64,000 bases of DNA from Actinophytocola xanthii (GTDB taxonomy: Bacteria; Actinomycetota; Actinomycetes; Mycobacteriales; Pseudonocardiaceae): the NCBI RefSeq assembly GCF_001921205.1, contig NZ_MSIE01000035.1:1-64000 (forward strand), written 5' to 3'. The notes under the pieces were generated by a model. The model did no database searches, was not told where the DNA came from, and saw only the letters and a program-made list of their open reading frames with translations. Positions 14,971-25,352 of the stretch are shown one piece after another; position 1 is the first letter of the stretch, and the number at the start of each line of letters is the position of its first letter. The translations under genes were made by a program, and so were the position numbers.

Positions 14971-15956
14971 CGGTACTCGATCGCCCCGTGCCCGGCGTCG
15001 AAGAGCTCGAAGTAGACGGCGTCCGCGCCGACCCCGGCGGCGGTCAGCGCCCGGTGGAAGGCGACCGCGCCGAAGTCCAGGTGGTACTCGTCGCGGTTGC
15101 CGGCGTCGATCCACACGGCGTTCAGTGAGCGGACCGCCTCCCGGTACTCGGGGCGGGCGGCCATCAGCACCGGGTCCCACTCCAGCCACCGCGCCCACAC
15201 CTCGGGCACCACCGCGCCGGTGTCGTCGAACGGGATGGCGACCGAGCCGTCCTCGTTGCCGGAGTACGCCGCGGCGTAGCCGTACAGCTCGATCAGGTCC
15301 AGGTCGGACGGGCGGGTGCCGTGCAGGCGGCCACGCCAGTCGGCGAGGAAGGCGGGGTAGGAGCCGTCGTACTCGTCGCGCAGCGTCCTGGCGACGGTCC
15401 GGAAGTCCGGCCGGTAGCAGACGTCGAACAGGGCGTCCCCGGCATGGGTGGCGAAGGCGCCGAACAGGTCCGGGCGCAGCAGCGGGGTGACCATGGCGCC
15501 GTAGCCGCCGCTGGACTTGCCCGCGATGGCCCGGTGGTCGCGGTCGGCGAGCGTCCGGTACCGCGCGTCGACCCACGGCACGACCTCGTCGCACAGGTAG
15601 GAGTGGTAGCGGCCGGTCGCCGGCGAGTCGAGGAACTGGCTGCCGCCGAAGGCGGTCCACGCGTCGACGTAGACCACGATCGCCGGCGGCACGTCACCCT
15701 GGGCGAACACCTCGTCGGCGAGCTCGGGGAACGGGCGGCGGAACGGCATCCGGTTGAACCACATGCCCACGTGCCCGGTGTAGCCCTGGATCGTGTAGAC
15801 GACCGGGTAGCGCCGGTCGCTCCGGTCGTAGTCCGGGGGCAGGTAGACGAGGATCGGACGTTCGTGGGGGTCACCGAGCGGGTTGTCGCGCAGCAGCACG
15901 CTGTCGACGACACCCTGCTCGATTCGACCGGCGAGCTCCGCGGACCAAGGCAGCAT
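14928..15956 (-). CDS. alpha/beta-hydrolase, esterase D/PHB-depolymerase-like
   Basis: 342 residues from ATG 15956. The fold is an alpha/beta hydrolase of the putative-esterase (Esterase_D) family: ILVYLPPDYDRSDRRYPVVY near residue 35, nucleophile in AIAGKSSGGYGAM (~150), acid in NAVWIDAGNRDEYH, and His in LFDAGHGAIEYRYP near the C-terminus. No secretion signal is seen. An open frame continues far upstream, but it runs through the SRP RNA and dnaX, so the start at 15956 is chosen. It lies back to back with the SRP RNA and converges on the MMPL gene. Confidence 0.88.
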   Translation of the reverse strand: MLPWSAELAGRIEQGVVDSVLLRDNPLGDPHERPILVYLPPDYDRSDRRYPVVYTIQGYTGHVGMWFNRMPFRRPFPELADEVFAQGDVPPAIVVYVDAWTAFGGSQFLDSPATGRYHSYLCDEVVPWVDARYRTLADRDHRAIAGKSSGGYGAMVTPLLRPDLFGAFATHAGDALFDVCYRPDFRTVARTLRDEYDGSYPAFLADWRGRLHGTRPSDLDLIELYGYAAAYSGNEDGSVAIPFDDTGAVVPEVWARWLEWDPVLMAARPEYREAVRSLNAVWIDAGNRDEYHLDFGAVAFHRALTAAGVGADAVYFELFDAGHGAIEYRYPLSLAWLCERLA

Positions 15957-15985
15957 GCGGCAAACCCTAGGCCGAAGACAGAAGG

Positions 15986-16071
15986 GGACCCCACGCACCC
16001 GACAGAGCCCGCTTATCCTTGCTGCCTTCCGGCCCTGGGGAGGTTCACGAGATGAACGCCGCATGGGGTCC
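15986..16071 (-). ncRNA. ffs: signal recognition particle RNA, small bacterial type
   Basis: On the minus strand this 86-nt stretch begins GGACCCCATG and ends GTGGGGTCC, so its ends pair. The centre contains the diagnostic SRP helix 8 tetraloop region, GGGCCGGAAGGCAGCAAGG, with the symmetric and asymmetric internal loops that bind Ffh. Location directly upstream of dnaX is the known actinobacterial arrangement. The RNA is the scaffold for co-translational targeting of membrane proteins. Confidence 0.93.
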
Positions 16072-16148
16072 GTAGTCAGTGTAGCCAGCCCGTCCGGGCA
16101 CCGCCCGTGGGTGGGTGGGCAGTCGGGCACGGCGGGTATGGTCCTGCC

Positions 16149-18170
16149 GTGGCGCTCGCCCTCTACCGCAAGTACCGACCGGCGACCTTCGCCGAGGTCG
16201 TCGGCCAGGAACACGTCACCGAACCGCTGCGGGTCGCGCTGACCGCCAAGCGGGTCAACCACGCCTACCTGTTCTCCGGCCCCCGCGGCTGCGGCAAGAC
16301 CTCGAGCGCGCGCATCCTCGCCCGCTCGCTCAACTGCGAGCAGGGCCCCACCGCGGACCCGTGCGGCGTGTGCGACTCGTGCATCTCGCTGGCCCCCGAG
16401 GGCCCGGGCAACGTGGACGTGGTCGAGCTCGACGCGGCGAGCCACGGTGGTGTCGACGACGCCCGCGAGCTGCGCGACCGCGCTTTCTACGCGCCGGCCT
16501 CCTCGCGGTACCGGGTGTTCATCATCGACGAGGCGCACATGGTCACCACGCAGGGCTTCAACGCCCTGCTCAAGATCGTGGAGGAGCCGCCGGAGCACCT
16601 CGTCTTCATCTTCGCGACCACCGAGCCGGACAAGGTGCTGCCGACGATCCGGTCGCGCACCCATCACTACCCGTTCCGGCTCATCCCGCCGAGCGCGATG
16701 CGCGAGCTGCTCGAGCGCAACGTCGCCGACGAGGGGGCGACGGTCGCACCCGCGGTCTACCCGCTGGTCATTCGGGCCGGCGGTGGCTCGGCGCGGGACA
16801 CCCAGTCGGTGCTCGACCAGCTGCTCGCCGGGGCCGGGCCGGAGGGCGTGACCTACGAGCGGGCCGTGGCGCTGCTCGGGGTCACCGACGTCGCGTTGAT
16901 CGACGAGATGGTCGACGGGCTCGCCGCCGGCGACGCGTCGACCGTGTACGGCACCGTTGACAAGCTGGTGGAGGCCGGGCACGACCCGCGCCGCTTCGCC
17001 GCCGACCTGCTGGACCGGCTGCGCGACCTGGTGCTGCTCCGTGCCGTGCCGGAAGCCGGGGCCAAGGGCCTGGTCACCGCGCCCGGAGACGAGCTGGACA
17101 AGATGATCACCCAGGCCCAGCAGCTCGGCCCGGGAACGCTCACCCGGTTCGCCGAGATCGTGCACAACGGCCTGGTCGACATGCGCGGAGCGACCGCGCC
17201 GCGACTGCTGCTCGAGCTGCTCTGCGCGCGCATGCTGCTGCCCGGCGCCGTGCCCACCGACGCCGCGGCCGACTCCGCGGTGCTGCAACGCCTGGAGCGG
17301 ATCGAGCGCCGGGTCACCGTCGGTGGATCGGCCCCCGCCGAGCCGGCCGCCCAACCCGCTCGCCCGGTCACCTCGAGCGGCTCGGCCGCTCCGACGCGAG
17401 CGGAGGCAGCCGGCCAGGCCCCCGCCGGCCAGCGCGACGCCGGCCGTGCCGCCGAGCAGCCGCCCGCCGCCCGCCCGGCAGCTGCCGACCACCGCGACGC
17501 CGGTGATCCCGCACGCCCTGCCGCCGGGCGAGCGCCCGAGCCGGTCGAACCCGCGCCGACCCCCGCCGTCACCACCCCTGAGGCCGAGGCCGCGGGGATG
17601 CCGGCCACCCAGGGCGGTGTCGACGCGCCCGGGATCCGCCGGCTCTGGTCGGAGCTGCTGGCCGAGGTGCGCAAGGTCAGCCGCAGCACCGAGGCGATGC
17701 TCACCAACGCGAGCGTCCAGTCCGTCGAGGGCAACACGGTGACGCTCGGGCACATCGCGGCCCCGCTGGCCCGCCGCCTCGCCGAGGGCCGCAACGTCGA
17801 CGCGATCGCCAAGGCCCTCGAGGCCGTGTTCGGCGGCACCTGGCAGGTCCGCTGCGTGCATGCCGACCCGAGCGCGGCGAGCAGCGCGCCGGTCGCGGAG
17901 AAGCCGAAGGTCGCGCCCACGTTCCAGCGCCCGACCCAGGCCGCCGCCCCGCCGCGCCGCCCCGAACCGGCCCCCGAGAAGACGCCCGAGCCGCGGCCGA
18001 CCCCCCCGGTGGCCACCGCCGACGACGAGCCGCTCCCGCCGGAGCCTCCGGAGGAGGAGGACTACGACGACGGTGGTCCGGCCCCCGACCTGCCGCCGGC
18101 GAGCAGCCCGGAAGAGGACATGGTCAAGCTGCTGACCGACAAGCTCGGCGCGAGGCCCCTGGACCGCTAG
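16149..18170 (+). CDS. dnaX: DNA polymerase III subunits gamma and tau
   Basis: 673 residues from GTG 16149, where ALALYRKYRPATFAEVVGQE begins, the universal DnaX start. Walker A is GPRGCGKTS (~43), the zinc-binding cysteines lie between C-EQ and CGVCDSC (~63-78), the DEAH box is FIIDEAHMV and the SRC-type sensor region is IRSRTHHYPFRL. The C-terminal third is a Pro/Ala-rich linker followed by a tau-like domain (WSELLAEVRKVSRSTEAML). It loads the beta clamp and bridges polymerase and helicase. TATGGT at 16137-16142, 6 nt before GTG, suggests a leaderless mRNA. Confidence 0.96.
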   Translation: MALALYRKYRPATFAEVVGQEHVTEPLRVALTAKRVNHAYLFSGPRGCGKTSSARILARSLNCEQGPTADPCGVCDSCISLAPEGPGNVDVVELDAASHGGVDDARELRDRAFYAPASSRYRVFIIDEAHMVTTQGFNALLKIVEEPPEHLVFIFATTEPDKVLPTIRSRTHHYPFRLIPPSAMRELLERNVADEGATVAPAVYPLVIRAGGGSARDTQSVLDQLLAGAGPEGVTYERAVALLGVTDVALIDEMVDGLAAGDASTVYGTVDKLVEAGHDPRRFAADLLDRLRDLVLLRAVPEAGAKGLVTAPGDELDKMITQAQQLGPGTLTRFAEIVHNGLVDMRGATAPRLLLELLCARMLLPGAVPTDAAADSAVLQRLERIERRVTVGGSAPAEPAAQPARPVTSSGSAAPTRAEAAGQAPAGQRDAGRAAEQPPAARPAAADHRDAGDPARPAAGRAPEPVEPAPTPAVTTPEAEAAGMPATQGGVDAPGIRRLWSELLAEVRKVSRSTEAMLTNASVQSVEGNTVTLGHIAAPLARRLAEGRNVDAIAKALEAVFGGTWQVRCVHADPSAASSAPVAEKPKVAPTFQRPTQAAAPPRRPEPAPEKTPEPRPTPPVATADDEPLPPEPPEEEDYDDGGPAPDLPPASSPEEDMVKLLTDKLGARPLDR

Positions 18171-18176
18171 GGCGCG

Positions 18177-19019
18177 CTAGCCGAGGTAGGCCAGGATGCC
18201 GGCGGCGATCGCGGTGGCGTATGCGCGCCGACCGGACTCGCTGGCGAACGCGGCGGCCTCGTCGGGGTTGCGCATGTTGCCGCACTCCACCAGCACTGCC
18301 GGCCGCTGCGACAGGTTCAGCCCGCCGAGGTCGTTCCGCGGCGACAGCCCGTCCCGCCCGATGTAGGTCGACACCGGGAACGACGCCCGCAGCGCGTCGC
18401 GCATGGCCTCGGCCAGCCGGAGTGTCGGCGCGCCCTGGGCGGGGTTCAGCGGCGGCGCCGAGTACGCGACGTGGAAGCCGCGGGCTCCCGGGTCGATCGA
18501 GCCGTCGGCGTGGATCGACACCACCGCGGCGGCCCGCGCCCGGTTGCCGACCGCGGCCCGCTCGTTCACGCACGGCCCCACCCCGTCGTCGTCGGGGCGG
18601 GTCAGCACCACCCGGACCCCGCGCGCGGTGAGCGCGTCCCGCACAAGCAGGGCCACCGACCAGGTGAACACGTGCTCCGGAAAGCCGGCGTCGGTCGCCG
18701 TGCTGGTGGTGTTGCAGGGCTTGGTCCGCCCCCGTCCGGCCGGCACCGGCCGGTTGATCACCTCGGGCGCGCCGGCGTTGCCTCCGTTGTGTCCCGGGTC
18801 CAGCACGACGACCGGCACGACGACAGGCGCGACGGCGGGCGGCGCGGTGCTCGTGCTCGACGGCGGAGCGGAGGACGGAGCGGAGGACGGAACCGACGGC
18901 CGGGTCGCGGACGGAACCGACGGGGGAGGAGAAGACAGGGACACCGGAGGGGCGGGTGCGGCGCAACCGGCCAGCGCGAGCAAAACCGCCGTGAGTACCG
19001 GTCTCCGCACGCCGTTCAC
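18177..19019 (-). CDS. lipoprotein N-acetylmuramoyl-L-alanine amidase (Amidase_3)
   Basis: 280 residues. A lipoprotein signal ends in the lipobox LALAGC (Cys ~19), followed by a Ser/Pro/Thr-rich linker to ~residue 65. The Amidase_3 domain carries zinc ligands in [10 protein letters not shown] and VVSIHADG, a Glu in the EHVFTW segment, and the catalytic Glu in [11 protein letters not shown]. The enzyme cuts the amide bond between MurNAc and the stem peptide at the outer face of the membrane. In Mycobacterium the homologous gene (Rv3717) is in the same place beside ybaB and recR. It converges on dnaX with 6 bp between stops. Confidence 0.92.
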   Translation of the reverse strand: MNGVRRPVLTAVLLALAGCAAPAPPVSLSSPPPSVPSATRPSVPSSAPSSAPPSSTSTAPPAVAPVVVPVVVLDPGHNGGNAGAPEVINRPVPAGRGRTKPCNTTSTATDAGFPEHVFTWSVALLVRDALTARGVRVVLTRPDDDGVGPCVNERAAVGNRARAAAVVSIHADGSIDPGARGFHVAYSAPPLNPAQGAPTLRLAEAMRDALRASFPVSTYIGRDGLSPRNDLGGLNLSQRPAVLVECGNMRNPDEAAAFASESGRRAYATAIAAGILAYLG

Positions 19020-19080
19020 CCTTCCACGACACCGACCCGGCTACGCTGGAACGCGAGACCGTTCATCGAGAGGAGCCGGC

Positions 19081-19413
19081 GTGCAACCCGGTGGCGTACC
19101 CGACATGCAGCAGATTCTCGCCCAGGCGCAGAAGATGCAGGAACAGCTGATGTCGGCGCAGGAGGAGTTGGCCAACGCGGAGACCACCGGCAGCGCCGGC
19201 GGCGGGTTGGTGACCGCGGTCGTCTCCGGAGCGGGCGAGCTCAAGTCGCTCACGATCGACCCGAAGGTGGTCGACCCCGAGGACGTCGAGACGCTCGCCG
19301 ACCTCGTCGTGGCCGCCGTGCGCGACGCGTCCAACAGCGCCCAGCAGCTCGCCCAGGAGCGGATGGGCCCGCTGGCCGGTGGGCTGGGTGGGCTCGGCCT
19401 GCCCGGTATGTAG
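19081..19413 (+). CDS. YbaB/EbfC nucleoid-associated protein
   Basis: 110 residues from GTG 19081, which is 5 nt after AGGAG. The sequence [20 protein letters not shown], followed by [20 protein letters not shown] and [20 protein letters not shown], is the YbaB family pattern. These dimeric proteins bind DNA and almost always sit between dnaX and recR, as here. The Gly-rich C-terminus is typical. Its stop is 3 bp before recR. Confidence 0.95.
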   Translation: MQPGGVPDMQQILAQAQKMQEQLMSAQEELANAETTGSAGGGLVTAVVSGAGELKSLTIDPKVVDPEDVETLADLVVAAVRDASNSAQQLAQERMGPLAGGLGGLGLPGM

Positions 19414-19416
19414 GAC

Positions 19417-20013
19417 ATGTACGAGGGACCGGTCCAGGACCTGATCGACGAGCTCGGGCGGTTGCCCGGCGTCGGCCCCAAGAGCGCCCAGCGGATCGCC
19501 TTCCACCTGCTCGGCGCGGACCCGGCGGACATCGCCCGGTTGCAGCAGGCGCTGCAGAAGGTCAAGGACGGCGTGGTGTTCTGCGACATCTGCGGCAATG
19601 TCTCCGAGGAGGCCACCTGCCGCATCTGTCGCGACGCCCGCCGCGACCCGAGCGCGGTGTGCGTGGTCGAGGAGCCCAAGGACGTCCTGGCCATCGAGCG
19701 GACCAGGGAGTTCAAGGGCCGCTACCACGTGCTCGGGGGCGCGCTGGACCCGCTGTCCGGGATCGGTCCCGACCAGCTGCGCATTCGCGAGCTGCTGTCC
19801 AGGATCTCCGCGCAGGAGGTGACCGAGGTGATTCTCGCCACGGATCCGAACACGGAGGGTGAGGCCACCGCCACCTATCTGGTGCGGATGCTGCGCGACT
19901 TCCCGGGCCTGGCCGTCACCCGGCTGGCGTCGGGGCTGCCCATGGGCGGCGACCTGGAGTTCGCCGACGAGCTCACGCTGGGGCGCGCGTTCTCCGGCCG
20001 CCGCGCCGTCTGA
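19417..20013 (+). CDS. recR: recombination mediator RecR
   Basis: 198 residues. The helix-hairpin-helix [20 protein letters not shown] is at residues ~12-31, the four-Cys zinc finger is CDICGN...CRICRD (~54-72), and the Toprim domain is [14 protein letters not shown] followed by [15 protein letters not shown]. RecR works with RecO and RecF to load RecA on gapped DNA. It is translated from a start 3 bp after ybaB and is followed without a gap by the kinase gene. Confidence 0.97.
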   Translation: MYEGPVQDLIDELGRLPGVGPKSAQRIAFHLLGADPADIARLQQALQKVKDGVVFCDICGNVSEEATCRICRDARRDPSAVCVVEEPKDVLAIERTREFKGRYHVLGGALDPLSGIGPDQLRIRELLSRISAQEVTEVILATDPNTEGEATATYLVRMLRDFPGLAVTRLASGLPMGGDLEFADELTLGRAFSGRRAV

Positions 20014-20577
20014 GTGCCACCCCGACCCGACCTACCCCGGCTTGGCCCACCCCGGCTCGGCCCGGTGCGGCTGGTCGCGGTCGACGGTCCGTCCGGCTCT
20101 GGCAAGACCACGTTCGCCGCGGACCTCGCCGTCGAGCTGGGTGCGGCCGTGGTCAGCACCGACGACTTCGCCACCTGGGACGAGCCGGTTTCCTGGTGGC
20201 CGCGGCTGGTCGAGGGCGTGCTGGCCCCGCTCTCCGCCGGCCGCCCCGGCCGTTATGTGCGCACCGAGTGGACCGATGGCCGGCCAGGGCCGGGAGCGGT
20301 GATCACCGTCGAGGTCCCGGAGATCCTGATCGTCGAGGGAGTGTCGGCCGGGCGGCGTTCGGTCGAACATCTGCTGTCGGCGCTGGTCTGGTGTGAGGTT
20401 CCCGACCCTGCCGAGCGCCTCGCCCGGGCGGTGGCCCGCGACGGCGAGCCGGCCAGAAAACCTCTGGTCGAGTGGCAGGCGTTCGAGCTGGGCTGGTTCG
20501 CCGTGGACGGCACTGTCCAGCGTGCCGATTACCGCCGGGTGAACGCCCTGGGTAGTTCGCATAACGGGCATGCGTGA
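20014..20577 (+). CDS. uridine kinase-like P-loop protein
   Basis: 187 residues from GTG 20014, immediately after the recR stop. Walker A is AVDGPSGSGKTTFA (~24-37). It is followed by VVSTDDFATWDEPVSWWPRL, which resembles the D-F-Y substrate loop of uridine kinase/phosphoribulokinase-like proteins, and by ILIVEGVSAGRRS. A basic lid segment (RLARAVARDGEP) is present. The true substrate is not known. Four nucleotides (DDFA) differ from the DDFY of classical uridine kinases. Confidence 0.75.
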   Translation: MPPRPDLPRLGPPRLGPVRLVAVDGPSGSGKTTFAADLAVELGAAVVSTDDFATWDEPVSWWPRLVEGVLAPLSAGRPGRYVRTEWTDGRPGPGAVITVEVPEILIVEGVSAGRRSVEHLLSALVWCEVPDPAERLARAVARDGEPARKPLVEWQAFELGWFAVDGTVQRADYRRVNALGSSHNGHA

Positions 20578-20579
20578 CC

Positions 20580-20656
20580 GAGTTGTGACCGAGGTGCTTT
20601 GTTGACCTGGCACTCGATGGATATAAGGTCGGCGACCGAAACCTGAGTCACAACTC
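20580..20656 (+). promoter_or_regulatory. opp-type operon promoter flanked by a 10-bp inverted repeat
   Basis: TTGACC (20602-20607) and TAAGGT (20624-20629), 16 bp apart, form a plausible promoter for the ABC operon. It is bracketed by GAGTTGTGAC (20580-20589) and its exact complement GTCACAACTC (20647-20656). The arms could be two operator half-sites allowing looping, or the right arm could lie in the mRNA leader. No partner regulator is encoded nearby. Confidence 0.5.
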
Positions 20657-20670
20657 TCCTGAGGTGCGAA

Positions 20671-22347
20671 ATGGTCCAAATCCGCCCGGTTCGCCTGGTG
20701 GCGCTCGGCCTCACGGCCGCACTCGCCCTGTCCGCGTGCGCTGAGTCCGAGCGCGGCGGCGACGACGAGGGTCAGTCCGGCGGCGGCCAGACAGGCGGCA
20801 CGATGACCTTCGCCACCGAGGGTGCGCCGAAGCTGTTCGATCCCTTCTTCGCCACCGACGGTGCGACCTTCCGCACCTCGCAGCAGATCTTCGAGGGCCT
20901 GATCGAGTTCAAGCCGGGCACTGCGGACGCCGAGCCCGGCCTGGCCGAGTCCTGGGAGTCCAGCGAGGACGGCAAGACCTGGACCTTCAAGCTCCGCGAG
21001 GGCGTCAAGTTCCACGACGGCACCGACTTCAACGCCGAGGCCGCCTGCTTCAACTTCGACCGCTGGTACAACCAGACCGGCGCGGCGCAGAGCCCGGCCG
21101 TGACCGGCTACTGGCAGGACAACTTCGGCGGCTTCGCCGACGGCAAGGTCCCGTCGCTGTTCGAGTCGTGCTCCGCGACCGACGCCAGCACGATCGAGGT
21201 CAAGCTGACCCGCTCCACCTCGAAGTTCCCGGACATCCTGGGCCTGCCGTCCTGGGCCATGCAGAGCCCGAAGGCGCTGCAGGACTACAAGGCGGACGAG
21301 GTCGTCCAGCAGGGTGACAGCTTCGTCTACCCCGAGTACGCCACCGAGCACCCGACCGGCACGGGTCCGTTCAAGTTCTCCAAGTACGACGAGGCGAACG
21401 GCACCGTCGAGCTGGTCCGCAACGAGGACTACTGGGGCGACAAGGCCAAGCTGGACAAGCTGATCCTCCGCGCCATCCCGGACGAGACCGCCCGCAAGCA
21501 GGCGCTGCAGTCCGGCGACATCGACGGCTACGACCTGCCGGGCCCGGCCGACTGGCAGGGCCTCAAGGACGACGGCTACCAGCTGCTGATCCGCCCCGCG
21601 TTCAACATCTTCTACGTCGGCATCGGCCAGAAGAACGTGGCGAAGCTGCGTGACCTCAAGGTCCGGCAGGCCATCGCGCACGCCATCGACCGCGAGGGCC
21701 TGGTGCAGCAGCAGCTGCCCGAGGGCGCCAAGGTGGCCGAGAACTTCTACCCCGACACCGTGTCCGGCTGGACCGACGACGTCGAGAAGTACGACTTCGA
21801 CCAGGACAAGGCGAAGCAGCTGTTGAAGGAGGCCGGTGCGGAGAACCTGACGGTCAACTTCTACTGGCCGACCGAGGTCACCCGCCCGTATATGCCGAAC
21901 CCGCAGGACATGTTCGGCTTCATCCGGGGCAACCTGGAGGCCGTCGGCCTGAAGCTGAACGTGGTTTCCAAGCCGTGGAACGGTGGCTACCTGGAGGACG
22001 TCGACCAGGGCAAGGCCGACCTGTTCCTGCTCGGGTGGAACGGCGACTACAACACGCCGGACAACTTCATCGGCAACTTCTTCTCCGACCCGAACAACCG
22101 CTTCGGCACCGGTAACTCGCCGTGGGGCCAGACCCTGTCCGACGAGCTGAAGGCCGCCGACACGGAGCCGGACCCGGAGACCCGCAAGGGGATGTACGAG
22201 GACCTGAACAAGAAGCTGAAGGCGGAGTACCTGCCGGCCATCCCGATCTCGCACTCCCCGCCGGCCCTGGTCGTCGCGGAGAACGTGGAAGGCCTGGTTC
22301 CGAGCCCGCTCACCGACGAGCGGTTCGACTCGGTCAGCATCGGCTGA
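20671..22347 (+). CDS. ABC importer substrate-binding lipoprotein (SBP family 5)
   Basis: 558 residues. A lipoprotein signal with lipobox LALSAC (Cys ~24) precedes a SBP_bac_5 domain: QIFEGLIEFKPGTADAEPGL, KTWTFKLREGVKFHDGTDFN, PTGTGPFKFSKYDEANGTV, VRQAIAHAIDREGL. This family binds peptides, nickel chelates, opines or sugars. It is the first gene of a five-gene operon encoding a complete importer. The ligand cannot be deduced from the sequence. Confidence 0.93.
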   Translation: MVQIRPVRLVALGLTAALALSACAESERGGDDEGQSGGGQTGGTMTFATEGAPKLFDPFFATDGATFRTSQQIFEGLIEFKPGTADAEPGLAESWESSEDGKTWTFKLREGVKFHDGTDFNAEAACFNFDRWYNQTGAAQSPAVTGYWQDNFGGFADGKVPSLFESCSATDASTIEVKLTRSTSKFPDILGLPSWAMQSPKALQDYKADEVVQQGDSFVYPEYATEHPTGTGPFKFSKYDEANGTVELVRNEDYWGDKAKLDKLILRAIPDETARKQALQSGDIDGYDLPGPADWQGLKDDGYQLLIRPAFNIFYVGIGQKNVAKLRDLKVRQAIAHAIDREGLVQQQLPEGAKVAENFYPDTVSGWTDDVEKYDFDQDKAKQLLKEAGAENLTVNFYWPTEVTRPYMPNPQDMFGFIRGNLEAVGLKLNVVSKPWNGGYLEDVDQGKADLFLLGWNGDYNTPDNFIGNFFSDPNNRFGTGNSPWGQTLSDELKAADTEPDPETRKGMYEDLNKKLKAEYLPAIPISHSPPALVVAENVEGLVPSPLTDERFDSVSIG

Positions 22348-22383
22348 GCTGACCAACGCTCCCACCACAAACAGGACCAATAG

Positions 22384-23406
22384 GTGCTTCGCTACACGAT
22401 TCGGCGGCTGCTGCAACTCCTCATAGTCGTCGGGGTGCTGTCGCTGCTGCTGTTCGCGTGGCTGCGCTCGCTCCCAGGAGGGCCGGTCTCGGCCCTCCTG
22501 GGGGAACGCGCCACCACCGAGTCCAGGGCCCGGCTCACCGAGGAGTTGGGGCTGGACCAGCCAATCTTCGTGCAGTACTTCAAGTTCGTCGGACGCGCGT
22601 TGTCCGGGGACTTCGGGGTCTCCACCGGCGTACAGCCGGGAGACTCGGCGACGGAGATCTTCCTGCAGCGCTTCCCGGCGACGCTGGAGCTCTCGTTCCT
22701 CGCCATCGTCATCGCCGTCGCGGTCGGGATCCCGCTCGGCTACCTTGCCGCCCGGCGCCGTGGCGGCTGGCTGGACAACCTCAGCGTGGTCAGCTCGCTG
22801 ATCGGTGTCGCGGTCCCGGTGTTCTTCCTCGCCTTCCTGCTCAAGCAGGTGTTCGCGGTGGACCTGGGCTGGTTCCCCACGGCCGGGCGCCAGGAGGGCG
22901 GGATCGACGCCACCCGGGTGACCGGGTTCTTCGTCCTGGACGGCATCCTCACCCAGGAGTGGGACGCGGCCTGGGACGCGTTGGTGCACCTGATCCTGCC
23001 CGCCGTCGCGCTGTCCAGCATCCCGTTCTCCGTGGTCTTCCGGATCACCCGGGCATCCGTGCTCGACGTGGTCGACGAGGACTACGTGCGCACCGCGGAG
23101 TCGAAGGGCCTCACCACGCCCGTGATCCGCCGCCGGCACGTGCTGCGCAACGCGATGCTGCCGGTCGTCACCACGATCGGCCTGCAGACCGGCGCGTTGC
23201 TGGCCGGGGCCGTGCTGACCGAGAAGGTGTTCGCCTTCCCCGGGATCGGGCAGGCGCTCGCGCTCGGGTTCGAGCGCCGGGACTACCCGGTCCTGCTGTT
23301 GCTCATCCTGTGCGCTGCCGGAGTGTTCGTGCTGATCAACCTGCTGGTCGACCTGTCCTATGCGTTGATCGACCCACGCATCCGAACCAGGGGTGGTGGC
23401 AGGTGA
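22384..23406 (+). CDS. ABC importer permease, OppB/DppB type
   Basis: 340 residues starting GTG 22384 (LRYTIRRLLQLLIVVGVLSL after it). Six membrane helices and the DppB-type EAA loop (DYVRTAESKGLTTPVIRRRH, ~235-255) that docks on the ATPase are present. The N-terminal LRSLPGGPV motif is typical of OppB/DppB. Its stop overlaps the next permease start by 4 bp (GTGA), giving coupled translation of the heterodimer. Confidence 0.94.
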   Translation: MLRYTIRRLLQLLIVVGVLSLLLFAWLRSLPGGPVSALLGERATTESRARLTEELGLDQPIFVQYFKFVGRALSGDFGVSTGVQPGDSATEIFLQRFPATLELSFLAIVIAVAVGIPLGYLAARRRGGWLDNLSVVSSLIGVAVPVFFLAFLLKQVFAVDLGWFPTAGRQEGGIDATRVTGFFVLDGILTQEWDAAWDALVHLILPAVALSSIPFSVVFRITRASVLDVVDEDYVRTAESKGLTTPVIRRRHVLRNAMLPVVTTIGLQTGALLAGAVLTEKVFAFPGIGQALALGFERRDYPVLLLLILCAAGVFVLINLLVDLSYALIDPRIRTRGGGR

Positions 23407-24335
23407 GCACCCGCACGGACAAGATCGACGCCCTGAGCGAGCAGGCGGCCCGCGGCGACGACGCCGGGGTCAGCCTCGCCGCAGCGGCCTGGCGACGCCT
23501 GCGCCGCAACCCGGTGTTCCTGGTCGGCTCGACGATCGTGCTGTTGTTCGTCGTGCTAGCCATCCTCTCCCCGTTCCTGGCCCCGCACGACCCCGCGGTG
23601 CCGATGCTCGGCGACCAGGTCGTCCGGGCCCGCAACCAGATCCCGCCGGTGCAGGAGGGGCACCCGCTCGGCGGCGACCAGGTCGGCCGCGACCTGCTCT
23701 CCCGGGTCCTCATCGGCTCCCAGCAGACGCTGCTCGTCGGCGTGCTGGCCACGCTGATCGGCCTGGCCGGCGGCCTGGTCCTCGGCACGCTGGCCGGTGC
23801 CATGGGCGGCTGGGTCGACACCGTGGTCATGCGCGCCGTCGACGTGATGCTCTCGATCCCGGGCCTGCTGCTCGCGGTCTCGATCGGCGCCCTGTTCGCC
23901 CGACCGAACCAGTACACGGTGATCCTCGCGGTCGCCGTCGTGCAGATCCCCGTGTTCGCCCGGCTGCTGCGTGGCTCGATGCTCGCCCAACGGCACAGCG
24001 ACCATGTTCTCGCGGCGCGGGCGCTGGGGGTGCGGCAGCGTTCGATCGTCTTCCGGCACATGCTGCCGAACTCGCTCGGCCCGGTGATCGTGCAGGCGAC
24101 GCTGGTGCTGGCGATCGCGATCATCGAGGCCGCGGCGCTGTCGTTCCTCGGCCTCGGCAACCCCGACGACCGGCTCCCGGAGTGGGGACAGATGCTCGGC
24201 CAGGCACAGAACGTCATCGACAGCCACCCGCAGCTCGCGTTCTGGCCGGCCGGCTGCATCATCGTCGTGGCTCTCGGGTTCACGCTGATGGGTGAGTCGC
24301 TACGCGAGGCACTCGACCCGAAGAGCCGGCGGTGA
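23403..24335 (+). CDS. ABC importer permease, OppC/DppC type
   Basis: 310 residues from GTG 23403, overlapping the oppB-type stop. The OppC N-terminal anchor (WRRLRRNPVFLVGSTIVLLF) and six helices are seen, with the EAA loop at VLAARALGVRQRSIVFRHML and the conserved AALSFLGLGNPDDRLPEWG loop. With the preceding protein it forms the membrane channel. Six bases separate it from the first ATPase gene. Confidence 0.94.
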   Translation: MSTRTDKIDALSEQAARGDDAGVSLAAAAWRRLRRNPVFLVGSTIVLLFVVLAILSPFLAPHDPAVPMLGDQVVRARNQIPPVQEGHPLGGDQVGRDLLSRVLIGSQQTLLVGVLATLIGLAGGLVLGTLAGAMGGWVDTVVMRAVDVMLSIPGLLLAVSIGALFARPNQYTVILAVAVVQIPVFARLLRGSMLAQRHSDHVLAARALGVRQRSIVFRHMLPNSLGPVIVQATLVLAIAIIEAAALSFLGLGNPDDRLPEWGQMLGQAQNVIDSHPQLAFWPAGCIIVVALGFTLMGESLREALDPKSRR

Positions 24336-24341
24336 GGTGAC

Positions 24342-25348
<1,007 letters not shown>

Positions 25349-25352
<4 letters not shown>

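Noticed and set aside
15957-17861. Long minus-strand open frame extending the esterase upstream
   Set aside because: It runs through the SRP RNA and antisense to dnaX; it is open only because of high GC, and the esterase domain starts at 15956.
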